In this document: in pieces, positions 50,913-57,441 of the stretch | Position numbering within the stretch: the first letter of the stretch is position 1 | How the letters are laid out: every line of letters begins with the position of its first letter | Assembly: GCF_014836615.1 (NCBI RefSeq) | Contig: NZ_JACSQN010000005.1 | Location: 124,001-188,000 of the forward strand | Direction of reading: 5' to 3' | Source: Sporosarcina quadrami | GTDB lineage: Bacteria > Bacillota > Bacilli > Bacillales_A > Planococcaceae | Length of the DNA stretch: 64,000 nt | Position numbers and translations under genes: made by a program | Notes under the pieces: generated by a model | Told to the model about the DNA's origin: nothing | Database searches by the model: none | Seen by the model: only the letters and a program-made list of their open reading frames with translations

Positions 50913-51089
50913 TTATTCATCGTTTTCTTTTTTCATGTCGGTTTTATTAAAATGCGTTTTTAAGGTTGTGTTAATGTTAATTAACGCAATTAAGATGAAA
51001 CCGAGCATCATGAAAGTGACAATTTCACCTGTAAAAAAAGATACTATGCCTAAAAGAACGGCATATAGTCCGTACCATTTGTTATCCAT
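50913..51089 (-). CDS. 58-residue membrane protein, unknown
   Basis: A short gene below the usual length cut-off. Two hydrophobic segments are visible, about residues 7-20 (GLYAVLLGIVSFF) and 23-40 (IVTFMMLGFILIALI), followed by a charged tail ending KTDMKKENDE. AGAGAGG lies seven bases before the ATG at 51089 and the TAA is at 50913-50915. The composition and good RBS argue for a real gene. It is convergent with the manganese operon. Family not recognised. Confidence 0.7.
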   Translation of the reverse strand: MDNKWYGLYAVLLGIVSFFTGEIVTFMMLGFILIALININTTLKTHFNKTDMKKENDE

Positions 51090-51180
51090 TTACAAAACCT
51101 CTCTTTTACTGATTAGTTTAGCTCGTTTGAAGCTCGACGATTGTTGCTTTTTATCAGCCATTAAAGGAATAAAATGAAAC

Positions 51181-51230
51181 CGTTGATTTGCGTTGCAGGC
51201 GGACGCGTTCCACTCCAATCAACTTAGATC
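51181..51230 (+). repeat. Dispersed repeat copy a, both ends fused (internally deleted)
   Basis: Left-end sequence CGTTGATTTGCGTTGCAGG is joined within about 30 bases to the right-end sequence CCACTCCAATCAACTTAGA, that is, an element reduced to its two termini. Confidence 0.7.
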
Positions 51231-51245
51231 GTAGTACTAATTAAA

Positions 51246-51298
51246 TGCCCCCATATCTTGAGTAGCCTTAAACACGTTGATTTTCGTTTCAGCCGTAT
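51246..51298 (+). repeat. Dispersed repeat copy b, left end only
   Basis: GCCCCCATATCTTGAGTAGC followed by AAACACGTTGATTTTCGTTTCAGCCG matches the left end of copies c-e. It is cut off at about 51298, exactly where the duplicated 471-bp block begins. Confidence 0.65.
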
Positions 51299-51346
51299 AC
51301 TGGTGAAGCAATTTCATCCATTGCTTGAACAGTAAAATGAATCATC

Positions 51347-51685
51347 CTAATTTAATGGGCCATATATATCAATGAGTTTACCTGTGTAAGCATCAATAAC
51401 AACCGTGGGCTCTAAACCATTATTTTTTATTGTCACTTCCCAGTTCATTCTATTTGTTAGTTTCCTCCAGAAGTTACTCTTTGGAGTTAGTGATAAACTA
51501 ACATTTTCTAATGGAGTATCATTCCAATCTAAGTCTGAAAAGGTCTTTCCCCACTCTTTTGGTGGATTTTGCAAATGCTTTTCCGCACTATCTATCGCTT
51601 CCCACGTAATCATAATTGGCGACTGATATGAGTATGAAAAAAACATCACCATAATAATAAGAAAAATTAATAACAACTTTTTCAA
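51347..51685 (-). CDS. Small exported PepSY-like protein, duplicate A
   Basis: 112 residues starting at a TTG (51685) behind GAGGCGTGAG. An N-terminal hydrophobic helix (LLLIFLIIMVMFFSYSY) is a signal or anchor. The mature part ends VVIDAYTGKLIDIYGPLN, the strand-turn typical of PepSY-like domains in which a DAxTG turn closes the fold. About ten residues differ from duplicate B at 53697, several of them charge changes (Q/K, K/E, E/K). Extracytoplasmic; function unknown. The longer in-frame start at 51718 is not needed, as the paralogue begins at the same TTG. Confidence 0.75.
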   Translation of the reverse strand: MKKLLLIFLIIMVMFFSYSYQSPIMITWEAIDSAEKHLQNPPKEWGKTFSDLDWNDTPLENVSLSLTPKSNFWRKLTNRMNWEVTIKNNGLEPTVVIDAYTGKLIDIYGPLN

Positions 51686-51700
51686 ATGCTCACGCCTCCG

Positions 51701-51770
51701 AATCTGGAATAATCTCAAACACGTTGATTTGCGTTCCAGCCGTTCGCTTTCTAAAGGGCGTGGCTTGCAC
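51701..51770 (+). repeat. Dispersed repeat copy c, left part
   Basis: AATCTGGAATAATCTCAAAC, then ACGTTGATTTGCGTTCCAGC and CGTTCGCTTT, matches the left end of copy e base for base except for a few changes. The right part is missing; a different 36-bp repeat follows. Confidence 0.7.
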
Positions 51771-51771
51771 T

Positions 51772-51807
51772 ATTGCGGTATACGCGAAATCGCTTGTAAA
51801 GCAAACG
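51772..51807 (+). repeat. 36-bp repeat of a second family, copy 1
   Basis: ATTGCGGTATACGCGAAATC followed by GCTTGTAAAGCAAACG differs at about five of 36 positions from 54658-54693. Copy 1 lies downstream of the kinase gene's stop. Confidence 0.6.
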
Positions 51808-51813
51808 CCCCCG

Positions 51814-52740
51814 TTAACGGAACAATACATTTGGTTCAAACCATAAAGGCTTTAGTAACTCAAAGTCTTTATGGTCTTCCAATAAATTATGAATTCGATC
51901 AATCATTTCATTTAATTGGTCAGGTGCATACCGTTGCGACCAAACTACTGATGAAAAAACAACCATAGCAGTATAGATTGAATAGAGCATCCAAAAATCT
52001 TCTGGCACCTTCTCATCAAAATAACCTTTGATTTGTCCAATTGAAAACGGGACACTTAATTCTCTTTGAAATAGAGCTACTTTAACAAAGTCGTGAAGTG
52101 GGTCCCCCCAATCAAAGCTGTTGAAGTCAATTACCCCAGCATATTTTTTATTATTCACAATGATATTTCCTAAGTGAAAATCATCATGCTGAAATCGGTT
52201 GGGACGTCCTTGTAATAAGTGCTGATTTTTTTCTATAAAATCAAGAACTTTATCATCATTTTTAATTTTTATTCCGCAAGATTTATATGCTTCGAGATAT
52301 CTATAATGTTTAGCCATTGCCCGCTCATACCAGGATTTTAATGTTGGGGATGCTTCAAGAAGATGCATATTGTATAGTTGTCTTCCAGCCTCAGTTCCAA
52401 TCTTGTATTGTTCTATTTGGGTAAGGTTATTTAATACATCCTTCACATCAACACCGTCAATATACGAATAAATGGTGTAACAAGAGTTTAATTCATTAAG
52501 AACGCCTATAATTACTGGATCAGAGGATTGAACATTATATTCCCGCATTTTTTTTAGGATATGAAACTCGTTTTTTTTTCTTTCATATCCGTTTATATCT
52601 CCTAACCGTAGTAGATACTTTCTGTCTTCGAAATATACTATGTATTTTTCATCTGCTGAGTACCCTTTATCTAACTTCTCAATTCTTATAGCACTGTATA
52701 AAAACGGTATAGAATTTTTAATAATCTGGGCTTTTTCCAT
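51814..52740 (-). CDS. APH-fold phosphotransferase (aminoglycoside-phosphotransferase family), substrate unknown
   Basis: 308 residues with the choline/aminoglycoside kinase fold. An N-lobe with YLLRLGD carries a possible ATP lysine region. The catalytic loop is FQHDDFHLGNIIV (about 192-204) with the Brenner-type HxDxxxxN pattern, and the metal Asp lies in GVIDFNSFDWGDPLHDF (about 211-227). Such proteins phosphorylate antibiotics, sugars or other small molecules; nothing here shows which. The stop codon falls at the edge of the repeat cluster, so the 3' end may have been altered. No partner genes; it lies between the two arms of the 471-bp duplication. Confidence 0.82.
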   Translation of the reverse strand: MEKAQIIKNSIPFLYSAIRIEKLDKGYSADEKYIVYFEDRKYLLRLGDINGYERKKNEFHILKKMREYNVQSSDPVIIGVLNELNSCYTIYSYIDGVDVKDVLNNLTQIEQYKIGTEAGRQLYNMHLLEASPTLKSWYERAMAKHYRYLEAYKSCGIKIKNDDKVLDFIEKNQHLLQGRPNRFQHDDFHLGNIIVNNKKYAGVIDFNSFDWGDPLHDFVKVALFQRELSVPFSIGQIKGYFDEKVPEDFWMLYSIYTAMVVFSSVVWSQRYAPDQLNEMIDRIHNLLEDHKDFELLKPLWFEPNVLFR

Positions 52741-52868
52741 ATTCCATCTCCATCGTATTATTACTATTTTGTATTATAAAATATTCCCTTTAACTGAATA
52801 CCAATTATTTAGTTTTTATATTATGTGCAACCTATAAAGCCTACCCCCACGTACCTTGACGAGGAATA

Positions 52869-53182
52869 AGCCCCCATATCTGGAGTAGCGTTAAATACGT
52901 TTAATTACGTTTCAGCCGTACGCTTTCCGGAGAGCGTGCGATGAGCCAAGCGAACAACGTAGGTTCGCTTGGTCTTAGTTTCTGTGCTCGTTACAGAAAC
53001 TAAGGCAGGTATTTTATTTCTGTGTACTTTGCGGACATTAAGGCATCACTGGATCTCACCCGACAGCGCAAATATGTTCTCGTTTACGCTGCGCTTCACT
53101 CGCAAAAGCCGTTCTCCATACCCGCTCTTGCTTATCCCCAAGGAGTAGCCAACCTCCACTTCTATCAACTTAGAGTGTAGGG
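52869..53182 (+). repeat. Dispersed repeat copy d, both ends present
   Basis: Left end GCCCCCATATCTGGAGTAGC, then ACGTTTAATTACGTTTCAGC and CGTACGCTTTCCGGAGAGCG. The right end is AAGGAGTAGCCAACCTCCAC then TTCTATCAACTTAGAGTGTAG. Between them are imperfect GC-rich stems (CGCTTGG, CGCTGCGCTTCAC). This fills most of the 480-base gap between the kinase gene and the ASCH pseudogene; nothing else is seen there. Confidence 0.65.
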
Positions 53183-53218
53183 CTTCACAACGCATCCTCT
53201 AACTTAAGAAGTTACACT

Positions 53219-53557
53219 TTAATATTCAATAAAAATTGCTAATGTACCCCATTCCTTTTCTTGCTCTCGAGTGTATATTTCATATGTTCCATCTATCATT
53301 TCTTTTATTGTCCAGCCTTCACAATCAAAATCTTTAAAAGGAATGTCATTGTACATAGCTTCAAAAGTGTCGTAACTTATAAGATTTACTACTTGTACTT
53401 TTAGAATTTCATCTTGTTGGGGGACCTTTATAAATTCTATTGAATCTGCAACTTTGATACTCCTTCTCTTTTCATCATTCAATCGGACTTCTACTATCTT
53501 TTCACCTTCTTTAATGGCTTAAAAGTATTCGCCCTACAATCCCATCTGATGTATCAC
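53219..53557 (-). pseudogene. ASCH-domain protein gene, broken by two in-frame stops
   Basis: From a GTG at 53557 (GAGGTG upstream) the frame reads a typical small ASCH protein, but codon 8 is TAG (53534-53536), where Tyr is expected in MGL-Y-GEYF, and codon 13 is TAA (53519-53521), where Lys is expected in EYF-K-AIKEG. After that it is open: AIKEGEKIVEVRLNDEKRR, then IKVADSIEFIKVP and DFDCEGWTIKEMIDGTYEIY to the stop. ASCH domains are RNA-binding or RNA-processing PUA-like folds. An 87-codon frame starting at TTG 53482 exists but lacks an RBS and the conserved N-terminus. The rest of the frame is well preserved, so inactivation looks recent. Confidence 0.8.
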
Positions 53558-53649
53558 TTAATAACACCTCACACACCTTAAATATTATTTCTAATTTAGA
53601 TTCACTCATTCTTTCCTAATTTGGCCCATTTTCCCTATTGGCTGGATTA

Positions 53650-54120
53650 CTGGTGCAGCAATTTCATCCATTGCTTGAACAATAAAACGAATGTACCTAA
53701 TTTAATGGGCCATATATATCTATGAGTTTACCTGTGTAAGCATCAATAACAACTGTCTTCTCTGAACCATTATTTTTTATCGTCACTTCCCAGTTCATTC
53801 TATTTGTTAGTTTACTCCAGAAGTCACTCTTTGGGGTTAGTGATAAACTAACATTTTTTAAAGGAGTATCATTCCAATCTAAGTCAGAAAAGGTCTCCCC
53901 CCACTCTTTTGGTGGATTTTTCAAGTGCTTTTCCGCACTATCTATCGCTTCCCACGTAATCATAATTGGTGACTGATAGGAGTATGAAAAAAACATCGCT
54001 ATAATAATAAGGAAAACTAATAACAACTTTTTCAAATGCTCACTCCCCCGAATCTAGAATAATCTCAAACACGTTGAATTGCGTTCCAGCCGTTCGCTTT
54101 CCAGAGGGCGTGGCTTGAAC
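53650..54120. repeat. 471-bp direct duplication, copy B
   Basis: Second arm of the block at 51300-51770; ungapped, about 92 percent identical. It contains the paralogous small gene and the left end of dispersed repeat copy e. Confidence 0.93.
53697..54035 (-). CDS. Small exported PepSY-like protein, duplicate B
   Basis: 112 residues, TTG start at 54035 after GGGGGAGTGAG. Same architecture as duplicate A: hydrophobic N-terminal helix LLLVFLIIIAMFFSYSY, then a soluble domain with WEAIDSAEKHLKNPPKEWG and a closing VVIDAYTGKLIDIYGPLN. Both copies are open end to end, so neither is yet a pseudogene. The stronger RBS makes B the better candidate for the expressed copy. Function unknown. Confidence 0.77.
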   Translation of the reverse strand: MKKLLLVFLIIIAMFFSYSYQSPIMITWEAIDSAEKHLKNPPKEWGETFSDLDWNDTPLKNVSLSLTPKSDFWSKLTNRMNWEVTIKNNGSEKTVVIDAYTGKLIDIYGPLN

Positions 54121-54276
54121 TGCTTTCTTCGCTTCGCTACGTCCAGGGTCTCAAGGCTATTGCAAAGATATGCTCGAAAAGCTAACGCTTTGTTTCGCAA
54201 AAGCCGTTCTTCGTTAAGGCTTTCGCTATTCCTCCCGGAGTCGACGGCTTGCACTCCAATCAACTAAGAGCGTAAT
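54051..54276 (+). repeat. Dispersed repeat copy e, most complete copy
   Basis: Left end ACGTTGAATTGCGTTCCAGC, then CGTTCGCTTTCCAGAGGGCG; middle TCGCTTCGCTACGTCCAGGG; right end CTCCCGGAGTCGACGGCTTG then CACTCCAATCAACTAAGAGC. The termini are imperfect inverted repeats of each other (GTTGA-TTGCGTTCCAGCC against GGCTTGCACTCCAATCAAC). It matches a class of intergenic repeats common in Bacillaceae genomes. No open reading frame with an RBS. Confidence 0.75.
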
Positions 54277-54292
54277 ACCTAACAAAAGCCGC

Positions 54293-54325
54293 CGATTACG
54301 GTATAGCACAACTGCTTATAAAACA
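54293..54325 (+). repeat. 36-bp repeat of a second family, diverged copy
   Basis: GATTACGGTATAGCACAACT followed by GCTTATAAAACAA is related to, but more diverged than, the copies at 51772 and 54658. Confidence 0.4.
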
Positions 54326-54361
54326 ATTATGGTGGTAAATTAATCTTTTTAAGAGTATGAA

Positions 54362-54601
54362 CTACTGTTTAGAGAGTTTTAGTCTCCAAGCAAATGAAAC
54401 GATGAGGGCTGATATTCCACCCAAAATAAGGGCGTAAAATAATGAAAAGAATATAAAAGATCCATAATCTTCAAGTTCTAAAAAAGGATTATTAGATATA
54501 TAAGGTTCAGAAATCACACCAATAGTGAAAATCGGTATAAACAAGATAAAGAATCTTTTCCAAAAGTACTTTTTGTAGTTAGGATCTTTATTCTGAAACA
54601 C
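54362..54601 (-). CDS. 79-residue two-helix membrane protein, unknown
   Basis: GTG start at 54601 behind AAGGAG (spacing about 11). A basic N-terminus (PNYKKYFWKR) precedes helix 1 (FFILFIPIFTIGVI, about 17-30) and helix 2 (FIFFSLFYALILGGISALIVS, in two parts, about 49-69), ending in a basic RLKLSKQ. No recognised family. Flanked by degraded repeats. Confidence 0.62.
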   Translation of the reverse strand: MFQNKDPNYKKYFWKRFFILFIPIFTIGVISEPYISNNPFLELEDYGSFIFFSLFYALILGGISALIVSFAWRLKLSKQ

Positions 54602-54657
54602 TTTTCAACATCTCCTTTTTTAATTATTCATATGGAATTCAGCAACGAATTGGCTCG

Positions 54658-54693
54658 ATTGCGATATATACGATATCGCTTATAAAGCAAACG
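54658..54693 (+). repeat. 36-bp repeat of a second family, copy 2
   Basis: ATTGCGATATATACGATATC followed by GCTTATAAAGCAAACG. Contains the internal palindrome GCGATAT-ATAC-GATATCGC. Lies just after the DUF523 gene's 3' end region. Confidence 0.6.
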
Positions 54694-54716
54694 TGACCAT
54701 GATATTTATAGAAAGA

Positions 54717-55184
54717 TTATATTATTTCATCGAAGTTATCGGACAACTGTTCTTCTGAAATTACATGTAAACCATTTCTCTTCAATAAAGCAGTTGTAAC
54801 TCCATTCCCAGCAACTTTCTCTCCCTCAAATTCACCATTATAAATCATTGAACTTCCACAGGATGGACTATACTCCTTAAGAACAACAACTGTTGCATTA
54901 ACTTCTTTAGCTTTTTTTAAAGTAGTATAAGCCCCTTTTATGTATAGTTCCGTAACGTCTTTACCTGATTTCTCGATTACTTTGGCCGTCCCATCCAATA
55001 CATCTTCCCCATTACCACCTATTATTTCAGCAGGTGCTCTGGGGGTTAAAAAACCACCAAGTAATTCTGGGCATACCGGTATTGCTTGACCCTCATCTAT
55101 TAGTTTACTTATCATGTTATTTAAACAATGTGTACCGTTATATCTTACCTGTAAACCTGCTAAACAAGAACTAACCAATATCAT
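54717..55184 (-). CDS. DUF523 family protein
   Basis: 155 residues with the DUF523 hallmarks: VSSCLAGLQVRYNG at the N-terminus (about 4-17), PVCPELLGG (about 37), and KEYSPSCGSSMIY (about 104-116). The conserved cysteines suggest metal or Fe-S binding. The ATG at 55184 has GAGGTG six bases upstream; the GTG at 55193 is part of that site. Function of the family is not established. Stands alone between repeat-rich gaps. Confidence 0.88.
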   Translation of the reverse strand: MILVSSCLAGLQVRYNGTHCLNNMISKLIDEGQAIPVCPELLGGFLTPRAPAEIIGGNGEDVLDGTAKVIEKSGKDVTELYIKGAYTTLKKAKEVNATVVVLKEYSPSCGSSMIYNGEFEGEKVAGNGVTTALLKRNGLHVISEEQLSDNFDEII

Positions 55185-55248
55185 TGATAACACCTCGATT
55201 TAATATTTACAATATGGCCTGTTCTCGAGAGAACTCACTAGATATTTA

Positions 55249-55692
55249 TTAAGTTACACTTAATTCATAATGATAAAATTGTGTATCTCGTACATAGCCG
55301 TTTTTTTCATATAACTTTTGAGCAGCATAGTTATCTGGTGCCGTCTCCAAAACAACACTTTTTGCACCTGTTTTTACAGCATAATCTTTCACCTTATGCA
55401 AAAGTACTTGTCCTATTCCTAGTTTTCGAGCTTCTTGATCAACAAACATATCATTCAGCATCCATGATTTCTTCATTGAGATTGATGAAAAAACGGGATA
55501 AAGTTGTGTGAATCCCACATACTTTTGATCATTCTTAACAACAAATATTACGGATTCTTCATTTTCCAGACGTTCTTTTATGTATTTCTTAGCACCCTCT
55601 AAATCTGATGGCTTTTCATAAAACATGCGGTATGAATTGAATAAATTTGATACACCTTCTAAATCCTCAATCGTAGCTTGATATGTTTCCAT
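55249..55692 (-). CDS. GNAT-family N-acetyltransferase
   Basis: 147 residues. Acetyl-CoA pocket motif A is visible as LNDMFVDQEARKLGIGQVLL (about 75-94, with the R/Q-x-x-G-x-G/A loop as RKLGIG), then LETAPDNYAAQKLYEKNGY at the C-terminus. Substrate unknown. The ATG at 55692 has GGGGGAT upstream; the longer frame to 55743 is not supported. Monocistronic in the accessory segment. Confidence 0.9.
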   Translation of the reverse strand: METYQATIEDLEGVSNLFNSYRMFYEKPSDLEGAKKYIKERLENEESVIFVVKNDQKYVGFTQLYPVFSSISMKKSWMLNDMFVDQEARKLGIGQVLLHKVKDYAVKTGAKSVVLETAPDNYAAQKLYEKNGYVRDTQFYHYELSVT

Positions 55693-55811
55693 ATGAAATC
55701 CCCCTATTAGTTTTTCAGTACACGACTCACAAAATTTAAACAAAACAACCCTAGTATCGAACGATTGTGTTTCATAAGAATCCGATTGTAGTATTTGTAG
55801 TGTTTACTTTT

Positions 55812-56087
55812 CTAAATTGTTCCACCGAATACTGCAAAAAGGAATACAACATATAAAACACCTAACACAAGAGAAAATAATGAAATATATTTCATAAACC
55901 CTTTTTCCTTCTTTAAAAAAGCGGTAATTCCGAGTCCAATTCCTGTTAAATAAGTTACAAAACCGGTTGGTATAGCTAACATAGACCACTTTCCAAATGT
56001 GATATTTAAAGGAGGGAAAATCATATACGCAATAAAAATTCCAACTACAATTAGAATGACTGAGTACTTACTGTACTGCTTTTCCAC
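55812..56087 (-). CDS. 91-residue three-helix membrane protein, unknown
   Basis: GTG at 56087 with GGAGGAG six bases upstream (56094-56100). Three hydrophobic segments: SVILIVVGIFIAYMIF, LAIPTGFVTYLTGIGLGITA and YISLFSLVLGVLYVVFLFAV. A KKEKG loop precedes the third. Resembles small DUF-type membrane proteins of Bacilli but I cannot place it. The TTG at 56093 overlaps the RBS and is rejected. Confidence 0.68.
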   Translation of the reverse strand: MEKQYSKYSVILIVVGIFIAYMIFPPLNITFGKWSMLAIPTGFVTYLTGIGLGITAFLKKEKGFMKYISLFSLVLGVLYVVFLFAVFGGTI

Positions 56088-56152
56088 TTCCAACTCCTCC
56101 TAAGTTAGCATAATGGCCCTTATGTTTAAATTACTTTATATGTAATACTTTC

Positions 56153-56250
56153 GTTGCTTGGAGTCTAGGCACCAACACCTTCGTGAACAGCGAAAGCCGT
56201 ACCAGAGAACGGCTTTTGCGAGAAAAGCGTGTGCCTGAACGGAAAGCAAC
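56153..56250 (-). repeat. Dispersed repeat copy f, inverted and diverged
   Basis: Read on the minus strand: GTTGCTTTCCGTTCAGGCAC, then CGCTTTTC, an internal TCGCAAAAGCCGTTCTC shared with copies d and e, and the end GACTCCAAGCAAC. The termini form an inverted repeat, as in copy e. Confidence 0.5.
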
Positions 56251-56281
56251 ATTTGATACTGGCCTATTTGTTTAATCGGTC

Positions 56282-56644
56282 TCATATTTCTTGTATCATT
56301 TCAACCCGGTTGCCAAAAGGATCTTTGAACTCGAATCGGACAAATCCTGGAATTGGAACGCCTCCAATTGGCTTAATACCTTGTTTTTCTAATACGTTTT
56401 TCCAATAGGAAATATCATCGACCAAATAAGCCAAATGAGCTTTTGTTAAGAGCCTGTCAAAACCATCTTCAGTACCTACATGAACTTCTCGATCACCGAC
56501 TTTTAACCAAAACCCTCCACGCCCTTTGAGTGAGTCTGGCTTTTCTATTTCCTCTAAGCCTAATAAATCGCAGTAAAACTGTTTACCTTCTTCTTCCGCG
56601 CCAATCGGAATAGTAATTTGTGCATGATGCAACCCAAGAATCAT
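56282..56644 (-). CDS. VOC-family (glyoxalase/bleomycin-resistance fold) protein
   Basis: 120 residues, one VOC domain. It begins LGLHHAQITIP with a metal-ligand-like His, continues FYCDLLGLEEIEKPD and closes RFEFKDPFGNRVEMIQ, where the final Glu is the usual second ligand. It lacks the extra motifs that would mark fosfomycin or bleomycin resistance. The ATG at 56644 follows AGGGGGAA. A TATACT on the minus strand near 56740 could be its promoter. Substrate unknown. Confidence 0.88.
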   Translation of the reverse strand: MILGLHHAQITIPIGAEEEGKQFYCDLLGLEEIEKPDSLKGRGGFWLKVGDREVHVGTEDGFDRLLTKAHLAYLVDDISYWKNVLEKQGIKPIGGVPIPGFVRFEFKDPFGNRVEMIQEI

Positions 56645-56808
56645 ATGAATTTCCCCCTATTTGATAATTTACTGCAACATTACAAGGCCCTTCCTTAAAA
56701 ATTATTTAATGCACTACATTTTCTTCAATTAGATTTAGTATAACAAACTTCTAAATCAGTTACTTCGAATTATTAGAAATGTTAACTTTTATTTAATTGC
56801 AAATAAAA

Positions 56809-56838
56809 AAGGATGATGCATTGTAGTGCATCATCCTT
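56809..56838 (-). terminator. Terminator of the GIY-YIG gene
   Basis: Perfect 12-bp hairpin AAGGATGATGCA / TGCATCATCCTT with a T tract on the minus-strand side. Confidence 0.9.
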
Positions 56839-56858
56839 CCACTTTACTTATACAATAG

Positions 56859-57239
56859 TTATTCGTTTTCAAAGAATGCTTTGTCAGTGTTATACTTTGC
56901 GCGCATTGTGTTGATAATGTACGTTTCATAAATTTCACGCTCCATCGCATCTTCTACAACGATGACAGAGATTTTGTTAATTTCATCGCGGTGGGCCTTT
57001 AGTGGCGAAACGCTGTCTTCAAGGTGTTTTTTCACACGTTGGCGAAGCTTGCGTGCCTTAGCTACTAAAAGAAGCTCATCTTTCTTGTTGAAGAATAAGA
57101 TGATGCCGCCTTTGTCGCGCGGTATTTCATGGATATCGATAAAACCGTTAATTGATTTGATTGGCGCGTCATCTGCATTCATTTCTTGCTTTCGTTGCAC
57201 AATTGTAACTTCAGTTTCAGGTATTGTAATTGAAATCAT
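56859..57239 (-). CDS. Small GIY-YIG (UvrC N-terminal-like) endonuclease-family protein
   Basis: 126 residues resembling the GIY-YIG domain of UvrC: GIILFFNKKDELLLVAKARKL then RQRVKKHLED (about 45-75), where UvrC has YxxGKAxxLRxR. The usual Gly of GKA is replaced by Ala (VAKARKL) and GIY-YIG itself appears as GII/LLV, so nuclease activity is uncertain. A C-terminal acidic residue region follows (EREIYETYII). Commonly annotated as a nucleotide excision repair endonuclease in Bacillales. Start at 57239, with GAGCTAAC upstream; the RBS is modest. Confidence 0.75.
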   Translation of the reverse strand: MISITIPETEVTIVQRKQEMNADDAPIKSINGFIDIHEIPRDKGGIILFFNKKDELLLVAKARKLRQRVKKHLEDSVSPLKAHRDEINKISVIVVEDAMEREIYETYIINTMRAKYNTDKAFFENE

Positions 57240-57441
57240 TGTTAGCTCACGTCCTCTTCTTTTGTGAACTTAAATCGTACCATAAAAAGACGTAAATTGC
57301 ACTTTTCCTACAAGATGACAAACAAAGTCACTTCGAACGTAAAAGTGATAGAAGTCTTATACTCCCGCTAATGGTCAGTTTGTAGTATCTTCTGCTTTCC
57401 ATTCATACACTAACTGTATGAATGAGGAAAGGATGTTACGT

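Larger units (their letters stand above)
51300..51770. repeat. 471-bp direct duplication, copy A
   Basis: Aligns without gaps to 53650-54120 at a constant offset of 2350 bases. A hand count gives about 36 mismatches, roughly 92 percent identity. The block spans a whole small gene and part of a dispersed repeat end. Confidence 0.93.

Noticed and set aside
50884..51177. 97-codon plus-strand frame after the manganese operon
   Set aside because: Starts inside the operon terminator; the minus-strand 58-codon gene in the same place has a proper RBS and better composition.
51814..52740. Aminoglycoside resistance gene
   Set aside because: Only the general APH fold is supported; no subfamily motif identifies a drug substrate.
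53219..53482. Intact 87-residue gene from TTG 53482
   Set aside because: No RBS, and upstream codons in the same frame continue the ASCH homology through two stops; treated as a pseudogene.
51100..56300. Integrated plasmid, prophage or defence island
   Set aside because: No integrase, transposase, phage, toxin-antitoxin or nuclease genes were seen; only small unrelated genes and degraded repeats.
56282..56644. Fosfomycin or bleomycin resistance protein
   Set aside because: Generic VOC domain without the specific resistance motifs.
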